64,000 bases of DNA, from NCBI GenBank assembly GCA_902472315.1, contig CABRNM010000005.1:1-64000 (forward strand). Direction: 5' to 3'. This document shows, piece by piece, positions 15,681-23,685 of this stretch (position 1 is its first letter; each line of letters starts with the position of its first letter). Source of the stretch: an uncultured Collinsella sp. (GTDB lineage Bacteria > Actinomycetota > Coriobacteriia > Coriobacteriales > Coriobacteriaceae). The notes under the pieces are model-generated. The model did not search any database and was not told the DNA's origin. It saw nothing but the letters and a program-made list of their open reading frames with translations. A program made the translations under genes and the position numbers.

Positions 15681-16062
15681 ACGATTCAGATCTGCGCTTA
15701 TTTCCAGCGCAAATCTTCTGCCGTTGCTTGCCGGCATCGTGTATCTCGTTAACAGATACATTGCGAGCTTCGACTTTTTCCTCCCCTACAACTTCGCCCA
15801 TTATCAGCTCGGAGATCTGTGCGGAGGAATCATTTTCCCCGCCTACGTAAACGTCCTCTGCGAAATGGTAAGCGGGAAAACGCCGATATGCAGCCTTGCA
15901 AGCAGTTTGACATTATCGGCGGGATGCTCAATCTGCTGGGAAGTACTTGCGCCCATGGTAGTCGAGTTTAGTACCCCAGATCCACTTGATGCCTGCATGT
16001 ACGTTGCCGGCGGCATCTTGTACCTCGTAGCTTTTAAGCTAACGGCGGACAGTCGAATATAG
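15673..16062 (+). CDS. Hypothetical integral membrane protein
   Basis: About 129 residues with four hydrophobic segments: LLPLLAGIVYLV, GGIIFPAYVNVLC, LASSLTLSAGCSICWEVLA and CMYVAGGILYLVAFKL. The DPLDACMYVAGG motif before the last helix is reminiscent of VanZ-like proteins, where an Asp-rich loop precedes the final helix, but I would not assign that name. GTG 15673 or TTG 15664 are the possible starts; neither has a strong ribosome-binding site, and translation may depend on the overlapping short frame. Confidence 0.5.
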   Translation: MAKRFRSALISSANLLPLLAGIVYLVNRYIASFDFFLPYNFAHYQLGDLCGGIIFPAYVNVLCEMVSGKTPICSLASSLTLSAGCSICWEVLAPMVVEFSTPDPLDACMYVAGGILYLVAFKLTADSRI

Positions 16063-16070
16063 CCACATAT

Positions 16071-16135
16071 ACAAGAAACGGGCCCTGTCCCATATAGAGA
16101 CAGAGCCCGAAACTCTCATGGAGCCAGTGACAGGA
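16071..16135 (-). repeat. Duplicated tRNA-Thr tail and terminator
   Basis: Bases 16071-16135 repeat 16261-16325 at a distance of 190 with only a few differences in the loop. The copied unit is the last bases of tRNA-Thr (acceptor 3' strand, CCA and part of the T stem) plus its GGGCCCTGTCC...CAGAGCCC terminator. This copy has no tRNA body attached. Confidence 0.9.
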
Positions 16136-16235
16136 AGTCCGCGTATTCGCTTCGCGTATCCGCTCCGGCTTCGGATGCCTGCCGGCATCCTTGCCCGCTC
16201 GCTACGAACGCTCCGCGTTCGCTTGACGCTCGCGC

Positions 16236-16258
16236 CCTCGCAGGTTCGATTCCGGCAC
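16236..16258 (+). repeat. Reverse-complement T-arm segment behind tRNA-Thr
   Basis: GCAGGTTCGATTCC here on the plus strand equals the T-arm of the minus-strand tRNA-Thr. It is therefore an antisense copy in the tRNA transcript, located just after the terminator. A matching arrangement lies behind tRNA-Val. Confidence 0.85.
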
Positions 16259-16267
16259 ATACAAGAA

Positions 16268-16300
16268 ACGGGCCCTGTCCCACAAGGAAACAGAGCCCGA
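16268..16300 (-). terminator. Terminator of tRNA-Thr (TGT)
   Basis: GC-rich stem of CGGGCTCTGT with ACAGGGCCCG on the minus strand, followed by TTTCTTGT, 9 bases after the tRNA. Confidence 0.75.
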
Positions 16301-16308
16301 AACTCTCA

Positions 16309-16383
16309 TGGAGCCAGTGACAGGAATCGAACCTGCAACCCACTGATTACAAATCAGTTGCGCTACCGTTGCGCCACACTGGC
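16309..16383 (-). tRNA. tRNA-Thr (TGT)
   Basis: Acceptor GCCAGTG / CACTGGC, anticodon stem CTGAT / ATCAG with loop TTGTAA around anticodon TGT, T arm GCAGG TTCGATT CCTGT, discriminator T and encoded CCA. It is the second threonine isoacceptor in the window. The downstream side carries the duplicated tail described above. Confidence 0.95.
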
Positions 16384-16537
16384 ACACTTGGCGCTTTCGC
16401 GCGAAGCCTGTTTAGAATAAAGGAATTGCGGACGAGGCGCAACAGGCCCGCTCGGCGTTATGCAAATATGCAAAATCCAGCAACAACAGGTACCAGACCC
16501 GTTCATTTCTGTTGGTTCGCCCTCAATCTTAAAACCA

Positions 16538-16597
16538 TTCGCCGAAACGAATAGTTTTAATTACAATTGGCTATATAAAACTATTCGTTCTGGCGAA
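16538..16597. promoter_or_regulatory. Long palindrome before the HTH-HipA gene (operator or hairpin)
   Basis: Two 22-base arms (16538-16559 and 16576-16597) are complementary at all but two positions, around a 16-base AT-rich centre containing TATATAAA. The element ends 10 bases before ATG 16608. The local AT content and TATA-like centre suggest the promoter is inside it, so a DNA-binding product of the next gene could repress itself here. Confidence 0.75.
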
Positions 16598-16607
16598 GGG
16601 TTTCGCG

Positions 16608-17948
16608 ATGCTTACTACCAAGGAAGCCGCCGAGCTGCTCGGCATCACCCCGCGCAGGGTGCAGGAGCTCATTAAGAACGGCGCGCTGACCGCCCGCAAG
16701 GCTTCTGGCGTGTGGCTTATCGACAAAGACAGCGTAGACACGCGACTCCGCTCCGCAACCAAAAGAGGGGGACGACCTCGTCGCGGGCATGGGAAAAGCG
16801 AAATCGCATTTACTCTCATGAACCGCACGCACGAAGTCGCTCGGCTGGTCTACAGCACATCGCGAAAAGACTTTACCCACATCGGCGCCGACATCGATTA
16901 CACCCACGCCCCTATTGGAGTATTTGGCCCTAATAGCCCCATATCGCTCGACTCCTTCCGCATCTGGTGGCGCGGCCGCGGTATCCCGCTCGCACGCATT
17001 GGGCTAGCCTCCCTGCTTGCAGAAGCCGCAGTCGATGTTCCCGATGAACTCGTACAGCGAAATCTTGGCCTCTCCTTATCCGACCAGTATTGGATTAGGC
17101 CCCAAGACTCCGGTCTCGCGTGGGAAGATATCAATTTCTTCAATAATGCCTTTGATGACGTCTCACTGTCCATTGCGCCCTTCGCCCCAGAGGGCAAGGC
17201 GGCTGCCGCAAAGCCCGACAACACCTCGGACGGCAATCTTCAAAAGTACTGGACATGCGAGGGCGGGCGTCGAATTCTGCATAAGGCAGGAGCACACCTG
17301 AACCAGGAACCTTATAACGAGCTGGTGGCGACTGCACTTCACCGTCGCATCCTAAACGCCAGCGATTTTGTGCCTTACTCGCTCGAGGGCACGGGCACTT
17401 CCGCCCTGAGCATATGCGATGTCTTCTTAACTGATGAAGAAGAGTATGTCCCTGCGTTCTATGTAAACCAGTACGCAAACGCAGGTGAACGACTAACCGA
17501 CTACGAGCGATACGTAGCAAACTGCGAGGAGCTCGGGGTGACAGGCGTCAAGGATGCCCTTGACCGCATGATCGTATGCGATGACATCATTGCCAACTAC
17601 GATCGTCATTGGCGCAACTTCGGCCTCGTGCGAAACGTCAACTCACTGGCCTGCAGACCAGCCCCCATCTTCGATTCGGGCTCATCACTCTGGTGCAACA
17701 TATCACTAGAGGAGCTTAGGGCGGGAGAGCACAGTTTTACCAGCGCACAATTTCATTCAAGCCCCGCCAAACAAATGTTGCTCGTCGAGGACATGGGCTG
17801 GTTTGACGGCGACAAACTCGAAGGCTTCGTTGACGAGGCGATCGAGATTCTGTCTAAAAACGATGCCCTAGCAGCGAGACTGCCTTATCTAAAAGAGGCG
17901 CTAACGTGGCGCCTCGAAAGAATGATCGACATCGCTGAATGGAGTTAG
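16608..17948 (+). CDS. HTH domain fused to HipA-like kinase domain
   Basis: A 446-residue protein. Residues 1-50 form an excisionase/MerR-type helix-turn-helix (TTKEAAELLGITPRRVQELI, then a wing KASGVWLID). A linker region of about 150 residues is unassigned. The C-terminal half has kinase motifs of HipA/CtkA-like proteins: catalytic loop N330-Y-D332-R-H334-W-x-N-F-G and metal-binding D356 in PIFDSGSSLW. HipA kinases phosphorylate glutamyl-tRNA synthetase or other targets and normally pair with a separate HipB repressor. Here the DNA-binding part is built into the kinase and no hipB-like gene is adjacent. The long palindrome upstream suggests autoregulation. The gene lies next to tRNA-Thr in an accessory pocket. 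Kinase activity and target are inferences. Confidence 0.75.
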   Translation: MLTTKEAAELLGITPRRVQELIKNGALTARKASGVWLIDKDSVDTRLRSATKRGGRPRRGHGKSEIAFTLMNRTHEVARLVYSTSRKDFTHIGADIDYTHAPIGVFGPNSPISLDSFRIWWRGRGIPLARIGLASLLAEAAVDVPDELVQRNLGLSLSDQYWIRPQDSGLAWEDINFFNNAFDDVSLSIAPFAPEGKAAAAKPDNTSDGNLQKYWTCEGGRRILHKAGAHLNQEPYNELVATALHRRILNASDFVPYSLEGTGTSALSICDVFLTDEEEYVPAFYVNQYANAGERLTDYERYVANCEELGVTGVKDALDRMIVCDDIIANYDRHWRNFGLVRNVNSLACRPAPIFDSGSSLWCNISLEELRAGEHSFTSAQFHSSPAKQMLLVEDMGWFDGDKLEGFVDEAIEILSKNDALAARLPYLKEALTWRLERMIDIAEWS

Positions 17949-17975
17949 CGAGGCAGCATTGCCCCGCCAACTCCC

Positions 17976-18653
17976 CTACCTCCCGCGCAGGGCCTTGAGC
18001 TTGGCCAGGGCATCGGGGCTCAGGCGACTGCCCAGAGTCATCTTGATCTGCGGGGCTTCCTCGGCCTCGTGAACGTCGTTATCGATCTGTTTGATCTCGT
18101 CCACCAGCATACGGCTCGAGATGCGCGTGACGCCCTTGCCCATGACGACGGCCTGGATCGTGCCGTCACTCGACACCACGGAGCACGCGCGGCCTTCCTC
18201 GCGTGCCTCGATGCAGAGCTTCTGCACCACGGTATCGGCAGAGACGCCCGTCGGCGAAAACTCGATGCGCACGCCGCGGGCCGGCAGGTTGGGGCGCTCG
18301 CTGGAGATATTGCCCGCGCCGTCGAACACGATCACGGCCTCGTAGCGGCCCTGGGCAAAGGCGGCGACGTCGTTGATGAGGGCGGTGCGCGCCATATCGT
18401 GAACGTCGCTGGAATACGGATCGTCGGAATGGTCGTATACGAGCTTTTCGTAGCGCGGCGTGCAGTGGATCACGTTGTAGCCGTCGACCACCAGCAGCTC
18501 GGGCTTATTGGAGTGCACCGTCGAGACTGGATCGGCGATGGCCTGCGCAAACGCATTGCCGCCCACGCCATAGGTCGCGGCCGAGACAATCGGCTTAGCC
18601 GAGCCTTCGCCAAAACGCTTGGCCTTGGACTTGGCGCGGTTCTTCTTGGACAT
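17976..18653 (-). CDS. NYN-domain ribonuclease, YacP/Rae1 family
   Basis: A 225-residue protein with an N-terminal basic patch (SKKNRAKSKAKRFGEG) and a PIN-like NYN domain: LLVVDGYNVIHC, AVIVFDGAGN, and GVSADTVVQKL with SSDGTIQAVVMGKG supply the acidic metal-binding residues. In Bacillus the YacP family member Rae1 is a ribosome-associated mRNA endonuclease. It follows rlmB by 3 bases at the end of the disA-ispD-ispF-cysS-rlmB operon, the same neighbourhood (cysS-mrnC-rlmB-yacP) as in Firmicutes. Confidence 0.9.
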   Translation of the reverse strand: MSKKNRAKSKAKRFGEGSAKPIVSAATYGVGGNAFAQAIADPVSTVHSNKPELLVVDGYNVIHCTPRYEKLVYDHSDDPYSSDVHDMARTALINDVAAFAQGRYEAVIVFDGAGNISSERPNLPARGVRIEFSPTGVSADTVVQKLCIEAREEGRACSVVSSDGTIQAVVMGKGVTRISSRMLVDEIKQIDNDVHEAEEAPQIKMTLGSRLSPDALAKLKALRGR

Positions 18654-18656
18654 GCG

Positions 18657-19571
18657 CTACTCCTCCCCCATGAGCTCGCCGGCGTTGCGGCGCAGCCACT
18701 CAAAGCACAGGGCCGTCGTTGCCTGGGCAACGTTGAGGCTCTCGGTCATGCCACGCTGGGGAAGCTTGGTCAAAAAGTCGCATTTCTCGAGCACCAGGCG
18801 CGAGATGCCGTCGCCCTCGGAGCCCATGACGAGCGCCACGCGGCCCTCGAAGGGAGCATCCCAGCAGCTGCCCTCGGCGTGCTCGGAAGCACCGCCCACC
18901 CAAAAGCCGGCGGCCTTGAGGTCATCGAGCGCACGGGCGATGTTGGGCACCTGCGCGATAGGCAGATGCATGACGGCGCCGGCTGAAGTCTTGTAGCTGC
19001 CCACGGTCACGCCGGCGGCGCGCTTGTTGGCGATGATGACGCCGGCCGCACCCACAACCTCGGCGGAGCGCACGATGGCGCCAAAGTTACCGTCGTCGGT
19101 CACATGGTCGAGCACGATGACGAGCGCCGGACCGTCGCCCGCGCGGTCGAGAATATCGGCAACATCGGCATAGGGGAAGTTGCCTACCTCGAGTGCGATG
19201 CCCTGGTGAGCGCCATGGCTCGACAGCGCATCGAGCTGTGCACGCGGCACGTACTTAATGCGGACACCCGAAGCGTTGAGGTCATCGACCAAACGCGACA
19301 GGGCAGCATCGCGCTCCCCGCCCTCGGCGATGAGCGCGCACTTGATGGGAAAACCGGTGCGTAGCGCCTCGGCGGCAGCACGACGGCCTTCGATAAACTC
19401 GCCCTTGGGAGCCTGAACGTTGTCGCGGCCACGCTCGCGCTGCGGACGCGCTGCTTGGGTGCGCTCGCGCTGACCCTTGGGAGCGGCAGCGCGGTCATTA
19501 CGGCGAATCGGACGCGAGCCAGAAGCAGCCTGCTTGCCGCCACGAGACGCGCGCTTGCGATTGTCGGCCAT
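18657..19571 (-). CDS. rlmB: 23S rRNA (guanosine-2'-O-)-methyltransferase RlmB-like
   Basis: A 304-residue SpoU-family methyltransferase that methylates 23S rRNA using S-adenosylmethionine. The first 60 residues are basic and low-complexity (RERTQAARPQRERG). Then come the substrate-binding domain (GRRAAAEALRTGFP) and the knotted SPOUT domain: LDHVTDDGNFGAIVRSAE, ALVMGSEGDGISRLV and GMTESLNVAQATTALCFE. The disordered extension is typical of actinobacterial RlmB. It lies between cysS and yacP on one transcript. Confidence 0.93.
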   Translation of the reverse strand: MADNRKRASRGGKQAASGSRPIRRNDRAAAPKGQRERTQAARPQRERGRDNVQAPKGEFIEGRRAAAEALRTGFPIKCALIAEGGERDAALSRLVDDLNASGVRIKYVPRAQLDALSSHGAHQGIALEVGNFPYADVADILDRAGDGPALVIVLDHVTDDGNFGAIVRSAEVVGAAGVIIANKRAAGVTVGSYKTSAGAVMHLPIAQVPNIARALDDLKAAGFWVGGASEHAEGSCWDAPFEGRVALVMGSEGDGISRLVLEKCDFLTKLPQRGMTESLNVAQATTALCFEWLRRNAGELMGEE

Positions 19572-19714
19572 AAAGCGACCTCCTTAAATAGATAACAAAC
19601 AAGAATCGACCGTCCGAGCCACGGCACCTTGCCTTTCAATCGTCGGGCATGACCACCAGGTCTATGCCCTCCTCTTTCAAGGCAATCTGCCGCACCTCGA
19701 ACGGTCGACAAATA

Positions 19715-21181
19715 CTAGAGAGTCTTAATACGAGTGCCCGCGGCAGTATCCTCGATCGTCAGGCCCAGGTCCTTGAGCTGGTCGCGGATGGCATCGGCCA
19801 GATCCCAGTTCTTGGCGGCGCGGGCCTCGGCGCGGGCCTCGAGAATCTTGGCAGCGGCCTCGTCCACGTCGTCACCCGTGTAGGCAACCAAACCGGCGGC
19901 AACGCCCAGCAGGCCCAGCGGCAGCTCGACCTTGGGCTCGGGAAGCTCAACGCCAAACGTATCGAGCAACTCGGCCAGCGTGTCGGCGGCGGCAAGCGCG
20001 GCGGCCTTGTCGGCAGCGTCGCCCGCCTGCTCCAGGTACTGGTTGCACTCGGTCACAAAGCCAAAGACGGCACCCATGGCACCGGCGGTGTTAAAGTCGT
20101 CGTCCATGCACTCCTTAAAGGCAGTACGAGTCTCGGCGGCCTTGGCGACAAACGCCTCGGCGGCAGCCTCATCGGCGTCGGCCGTCGCGTGGCTTGCAGC
20201 CCAGCGCAGGTTCTCGACCGTGCCGGCGATACGCGTGAGCGAGTTCTCGGCACCCTCCAGGCGCTCCCAAGAGAAGTCGAGCGGCGAGCGATAGCTCGTC
20301 TGCAGCATCAGCAAGCGCAGAGCCGCGGCAGAGTGCTGCTCGAGCACCTCGGCCAGCGTAAAGAAGTTACCGAGCGACTTGGACATCTTCTCGCCGTCAA
20401 CCAACAGCATGCCCGTGTGCATCCAGGTGTTGGAGAAGCCCTGGTGCCAGGCGCAGGTGGCCTGGGCGCACTCGTTTTCGTGATGCGGGAAGGCAAGGTC
20501 GGAGCCGCCGCCGTGGATGTCAATCGGGGTGCCCAGGTAGCGGTGCACCATGGCGGCGCACTCGGTGTGCCAGCCGGGACGGCCCTCGCCCCAGGGGCTC
20601 GGCCAGCTGGGCTCGCCAGGCTTGGCGGCCTTCCACAGGGCAAAGTCGAGCGGGTCGTTCTTGTCCTCGTTCTCCTCGATGCGCGCGCCCACCATAAGGT
20701 CGTCGATGTTGCGGCCCGAGACCTGGCCGTAGTTGGGGTCGCTGCGCACGGCAAAGTACACGTCGCCGTTATCGGCGGCATAGGCATGGCCCTGCTCGAT
20801 AAGCGTCTTGATCATGGCGATCATGGGGCCGATCTCTTTGGTGGCGCGGGGACGCACATCGGGATCGAGCACGTTGGCAGCGCGCATGACGCCAATGAAC
20901 TTATCCGAGAACTCCGTCGCGACCTCGGCGGCCGTACGGCCCTGCTCGTTGGCGCGCTTGATAATCTTGTCGTCGACATCGGTGAGGTTCTGGGCGAACG
21001 TGACCTCGTAGCCGCTCGCGATGAGCCAGCGGCGAATCACATCGAAGCTGATGAACGTGCGGGCGTTGCCGATGTGAATGTTGTCGTAGACCGTGGGGCC
21101 GCACACGTACATGCGGACCTTGCCGGACTCGATGGGCTGGAACTCTTCCTTTTTATGGGTAGCGCTGTTGTAGATACGCAT
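19715..21181 (-). CDS. cysS: Cysteinyl-tRNA synthetase
   Basis: A 488-residue class I synthetase that charges tRNA-Cys. The zinc-binding cysteine and HIGH motif are in VCGPTVYDNIHIGNART; the second zinc site is GRPGWHTECAAM and HGGGSDLAFPHHENE; the KMSKS loop is EKMSKSLGNF. The DALR and C-terminal anticodon-binding domains are present and the length is normal. It starts 3 bases after ispF and precedes rlmB. Confidence 0.97.
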   Translation of the reverse strand: MRIYNSATHKKEEFQPIESGKVRMYVCGPTVYDNIHIGNARTFISFDVIRRWLIASGYEVTFAQNLTDVDDKIIKRANEQGRTAAEVATEFSDKFIGVMRAANVLDPDVRPRATKEIGPMIAMIKTLIEQGHAYAADNGDVYFAVRSDPNYGQVSGRNIDDLMVGARIEENEDKNDPLDFALWKAAKPGEPSWPSPWGEGRPGWHTECAAMVHRYLGTPIDIHGGGSDLAFPHHENECAQATCAWHQGFSNTWMHTGMLLVDGEKMSKSLGNFFTLAEVLEQHSAAALRLLMLQTSYRSPLDFSWERLEGAENSLTRIAGTVENLRWAASHATADADEAAAEAFVAKAAETRTAFKECMDDDFNTAGAMGAVFGFVTECNQYLEQAGDAADKAAALAAADTLAELLDTFGVELPEPKVELPLGLLGVAAGLVAYTGDDVDEAAAKILEARAEARAAKNWDLADAIRDQLKDLGLTIEDTAAGTRIKTL

Positions 21182-21184
21182 TCG

Positions 21185-21679
21185 TTACTCCTTAACAGTT
21201 TTCTGTAGCAGGCAGACGGCCCAGGCGCCAATTCCCTCGCCTTGACCTTCCCAACCGAGCTTTTCGGTCGTGGTGGCGGCGACGCCCACGTTTTCGACGT
21301 CAACGCCCAGAGCATGGGCGAGGTTGGCGCGCATGGCATCGCGGTGCGGGGTGATCTTGGGCTGCTGGCAGGCAATGGTGCAGTCGGCATCGACAAACTC
21401 AAAGCCCAGCTCGCGCGCATAGTCCATCACACGGGCAAGCAGCACCATCGAATCGGCACCCTCATAGGCAGGATCGGTGTCGGGGAACAGTTTGCCGATG
21501 TCTCCCCCGCGGCAGGCGCCCAAAATGGCGTCGGCCAAGGCGTGCGCGAGCACATCGGCATCCGAGTGGCCCAGCAGGCCGCGCTCGTAGGGAATGTCGA
21601 CCCCGCCGATGATACATCGACGCCCCTCCACCAGACGGTGGACGTCGTAGCCATGGCCAATGCGCAGGTTACTGAACAT
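21185..21679 (-). CDS. ispF: 2-C-methyl-D-erythritol 2,4-cyclodiphosphate synthase
   Basis: A 164-residue IspF, the fifth enzyme of the non-mevalonate isoprenoid pathway; it forms the cyclic diphosphate with release of CMP. Metal ligands are in RIGHGYDVHRL and the conserved LLGHSDADVLAHALADA, and ACRGGDIGKLFPDTD is intact. It overlaps ispD by 11 bases, so the two are translationally coupled. Confidence 0.97.
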   Translation of the reverse strand: MFSNLRIGHGYDVHRLVEGRRCIIGGVDIPYERGLLGHSDADVLAHALADAILGACRGGDIGKLFPDTDPAYEGADSMVLLARVMDYARELGFEFVDADCTIACQQPKITPHRDAMRANLAHALGVDVENVGVAATTTEKLGWEGQGEGIGAWAVCLLQKTVKE

Positions 21680-22397
21680 GGGGAAGGTCCTCTCCCTCGG
21701 CCATGCGACCGAGCAGAATCGCGGTTACGGGACGCAGGTCCTCGGGCACCGTCACCTTAAGGTTGTCACGTGGGCTCTGGACGCAGCGGACACGCCCGCC
21801 CATGCGCTCGACCAGCGACGAATCGTCCGTGCCGATAAAGCCCTCGGCAATCGCCGCGGCATGGGCGCGCTTCATAGCGTCGACACTAAAGATCTGCGGC
21901 GTCTGTGCAGCCCAATAGAGTTCGCGCGGCGGTGTCTTAACGATGTTATCGCCATCGACGATCTTGAGCGTGTCAATCGCGGGCTGACCGCACACGACAC
22001 CGTCGAGCGAGCGGTCACCCATGAGCACGTCGATAGCGTGGTCGATGGCCTCGGTCGTAATGAGCGGACGAGCGCCATCGTGGATGGCGACATATTCGAA
22101 ACCCGCCGGAACCGCATGCACGCCGGCACGGGTGGAATCCTGACGGGTATCGCCGGCATCGGCAAAGCTGATGGGCGTGTCATAGTCAAACGGGTCGATG
22201 GCAAGTCGGCGCATCTCGGCACGGCGCTCGGCAGGACACACCACCACGATGTGGCCGACCTTGTCGCTTCGATCGAACGCGCGGATGGACCAGCTCATGA
22301 GCGGACGGCTCGCTACATTGACGAGCTGCTTGCCACCGGGGTTACCAAAGCGCTGGCCGCTGCCACCGGCAACGACCACGGCGCATACGGGCGCCAT
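21669..22397 (-). CDS. ispD: 2-C-methyl-D-erythritol 4-phosphate cytidylyltransferase
   Basis: A 242-residue IspD, the third enzyme of the non-mevalonate pathway, joining CMP to methylerythritol phosphate. The nucleotide-binding glycine loop is VVVAGGSGQRFGNPGGKQL, followed by the IHDGARPLIT block. The stop of disA and the ATG overlap by one base (TAATG), and ispF overlaps the 3' end. Confidence 0.96.
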   Translation of the reverse strand: MAPVCAVVVAGGSGQRFGNPGGKQLVNVASRPLMSWSIRAFDRSDKVGHIVVVCPAERRAEMRRLAIDPFDYDTPISFADAGDTRQDSTRAGVHAVPAGFEYVAIHDGARPLITTEAIDHAIDVLMGDRSLDGVVCGQPAIDTLKIVDGDNIVKTPPRELYWAAQTPQIFSVDAMKRAHAAAIAEGFIGTDDSSLVERMGGRVRCVQSPRDNLKVTVPEDLRPVTAILLGRMAEGEDLPHVQ

Positions 22398-23464
22398 TAT
22401 GCGTTCCCCTGTTTGGTGCCCTTCATGCGGTACAGCGAGTCCGCAAGAATGGCAGGGTTGTTGACGCCAAAGTCGCCCAGGCGCTCCGGATCCTCGCTGA
22501 TGTCGTCCATGAGCTCCTGCAGCGAGCCGTACTCGTCGACAATCTTCTCGGCCACGCCGTCGCGCACGACGGACACGCGCGAAAGCGTGCGCAGGCCCAG
22601 CGGCGTCATGACAGAGTCCTCATCCAGGTCGTCGTAGCCCAGAACCGCCGCCACATGCTGCGGGTCGGACAAGTCCTTGGGCGTCATACGGGCAAGCTCA
22701 GCGCGAATTTTCTCGGCGTTTGCCTCGGAGGAGTCACTCGCGTAGTCGCGGATCATCAGGTCATACTCGGTATCCATACTGGAGCCGGCGAGCTGCTCGA
22801 GCTGCATCTGCACGAGCTTGCCCTGGTTGCCCAGCTTGACAATGCAATCCTTAAGCTCGGTCTTTGCCTGCTGCATGATCTCGAAACTCGAGAAAATGCC
22901 GGTGATGTCAGCGAGCGTAACGTAGTCATCGAGCTCGAGGGCCGTCAGACGCAGCAGGGAGCGATCGAGCGACTGACGGGTGGTCTGGAGCGTGGCGACG
23001 AGTTGGTTGACCGAGCTCATGATGGTGGTAACGGGCTGGATCTCGTAGCTCTTGCCGTGAACGTACACGTTGACAACGGCACGACGGGCCGAGACCGAGA
23101 TCACGATGGCATCCGTGAGCACCGACATGCGAGCGGCGGTGCGGTGACGCATACCCGTCTCGCTCGTGGCAAGCGAGGGATCGGGATTGAGGTGGAAGTT
23201 GGCGCGCAGGATCTGGGTGAGGTCACCGTCGATGACGATGGCACCGTCCATCTTGGAGAGCTCGAACAGACGGTTTGAGGTAAACGAAATGTTGAGCGGG
23301 AAGCCGTCGTTACCGGCGGCGAGCACGTTTTCGGTGTCGCCGACGCAGATAAGGGCGCCCAGGTGACCGGCAATGATCATGTCGAGGGCGGTGCGGATCG
23401 GCTGGCCAGGTGCCGTCAGACGAATGGCCTGTTCCATACGCTTTTGCAGCTCGTTCTTATCCAA
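22397..23464 (-). CDS. disA: DNA integrity scanning protein DisA (diadenylate cyclase)
   Basis: A 355-residue DisA. The N-terminal diadenylate cyclase domain carries DGAIVIDGD and the RHRTAARMS motif, which bind two ATP molecules to make c-di-AMP. A helical linker leads to a C-terminal helix-hairpin-helix DNA-binding region (LGLRTLSRVSVVRDGVAEKIV). It links genome integrity to the c-di-AMP level, which controls potassium and cell-wall homeostasis. It heads the operon running down to yacP; its upstream region is shared with divergent mntP. Confidence 0.96.
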   Translation of the reverse strand: MDKNELQKRMEQAIRLTAPGQPIRTALDMIIAGHLGALICVGDTENVLAAGNDGFPLNISFTSNRLFELSKMDGAIVIDGDLTQILRANFHLNPDPSLATSETGMRHRTAARMSVLTDAIVISVSARRAVVNVYVHGKSYEIQPVTTIMSSVNQLVATLQTTRQSLDRSLLRLTALELDDYVTLADITGIFSSFEIMQQAKTELKDCIVKLGNQGKLVQMQLEQLAGSSMDTEYDLMIRDYASDSSEANAEKIRAELARMTPKDLSDPQHVAAVLGYDDLDEDSVMTPLGLRTLSRVSVVRDGVAEKIVDEYGSLQELMDDISEDPERLGDFGVNNPAILADSLYRMKGTKQGNA

Positions 23465-23638
23465 GGCATCGCTCCCATCGTATACGCTCCATAAACGCTA
23501 AATAGTTTCTCACGGTTTGTCCCCGCAGCAGCCACGAAATCCGATGCTTACAGAATGAGCGAACACCGCTTAGGTAGCTCATTTGGGACGGGGCTCCTTT
23601 GACTGCTCATGTGGTAGCATCGGGTCTCATATAAATGA

Positions 23639-23680
23639 GGGAGTAGTCGCGTAATCGGGCTCGCCCGCAGAGAGGGAGCC
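23639..23680 (+). promoter_or_regulatory. mntP leader with GGGAGTAG motif
   Basis: GGGAGTAG at 23639-23646 is the usual opening of the yybP-ykoY manganese riboswitch, a common regulator of mntP. Only about 40 bases separate it from the start codon, less than half of a normal aptamer, so this is at most a reduced or chance match. A short GGGCTCGCCC hairpin follows. Confidence 0.25.
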
Positions 23681-23685
23681 AGACT

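Noticed and set aside
16608..17948. Phage excisionase or integrase module
   Set aside because: The HTH resembles excisionases, but the rest is HipA-like and no integrase, terminase or structural phage gene is in the window.
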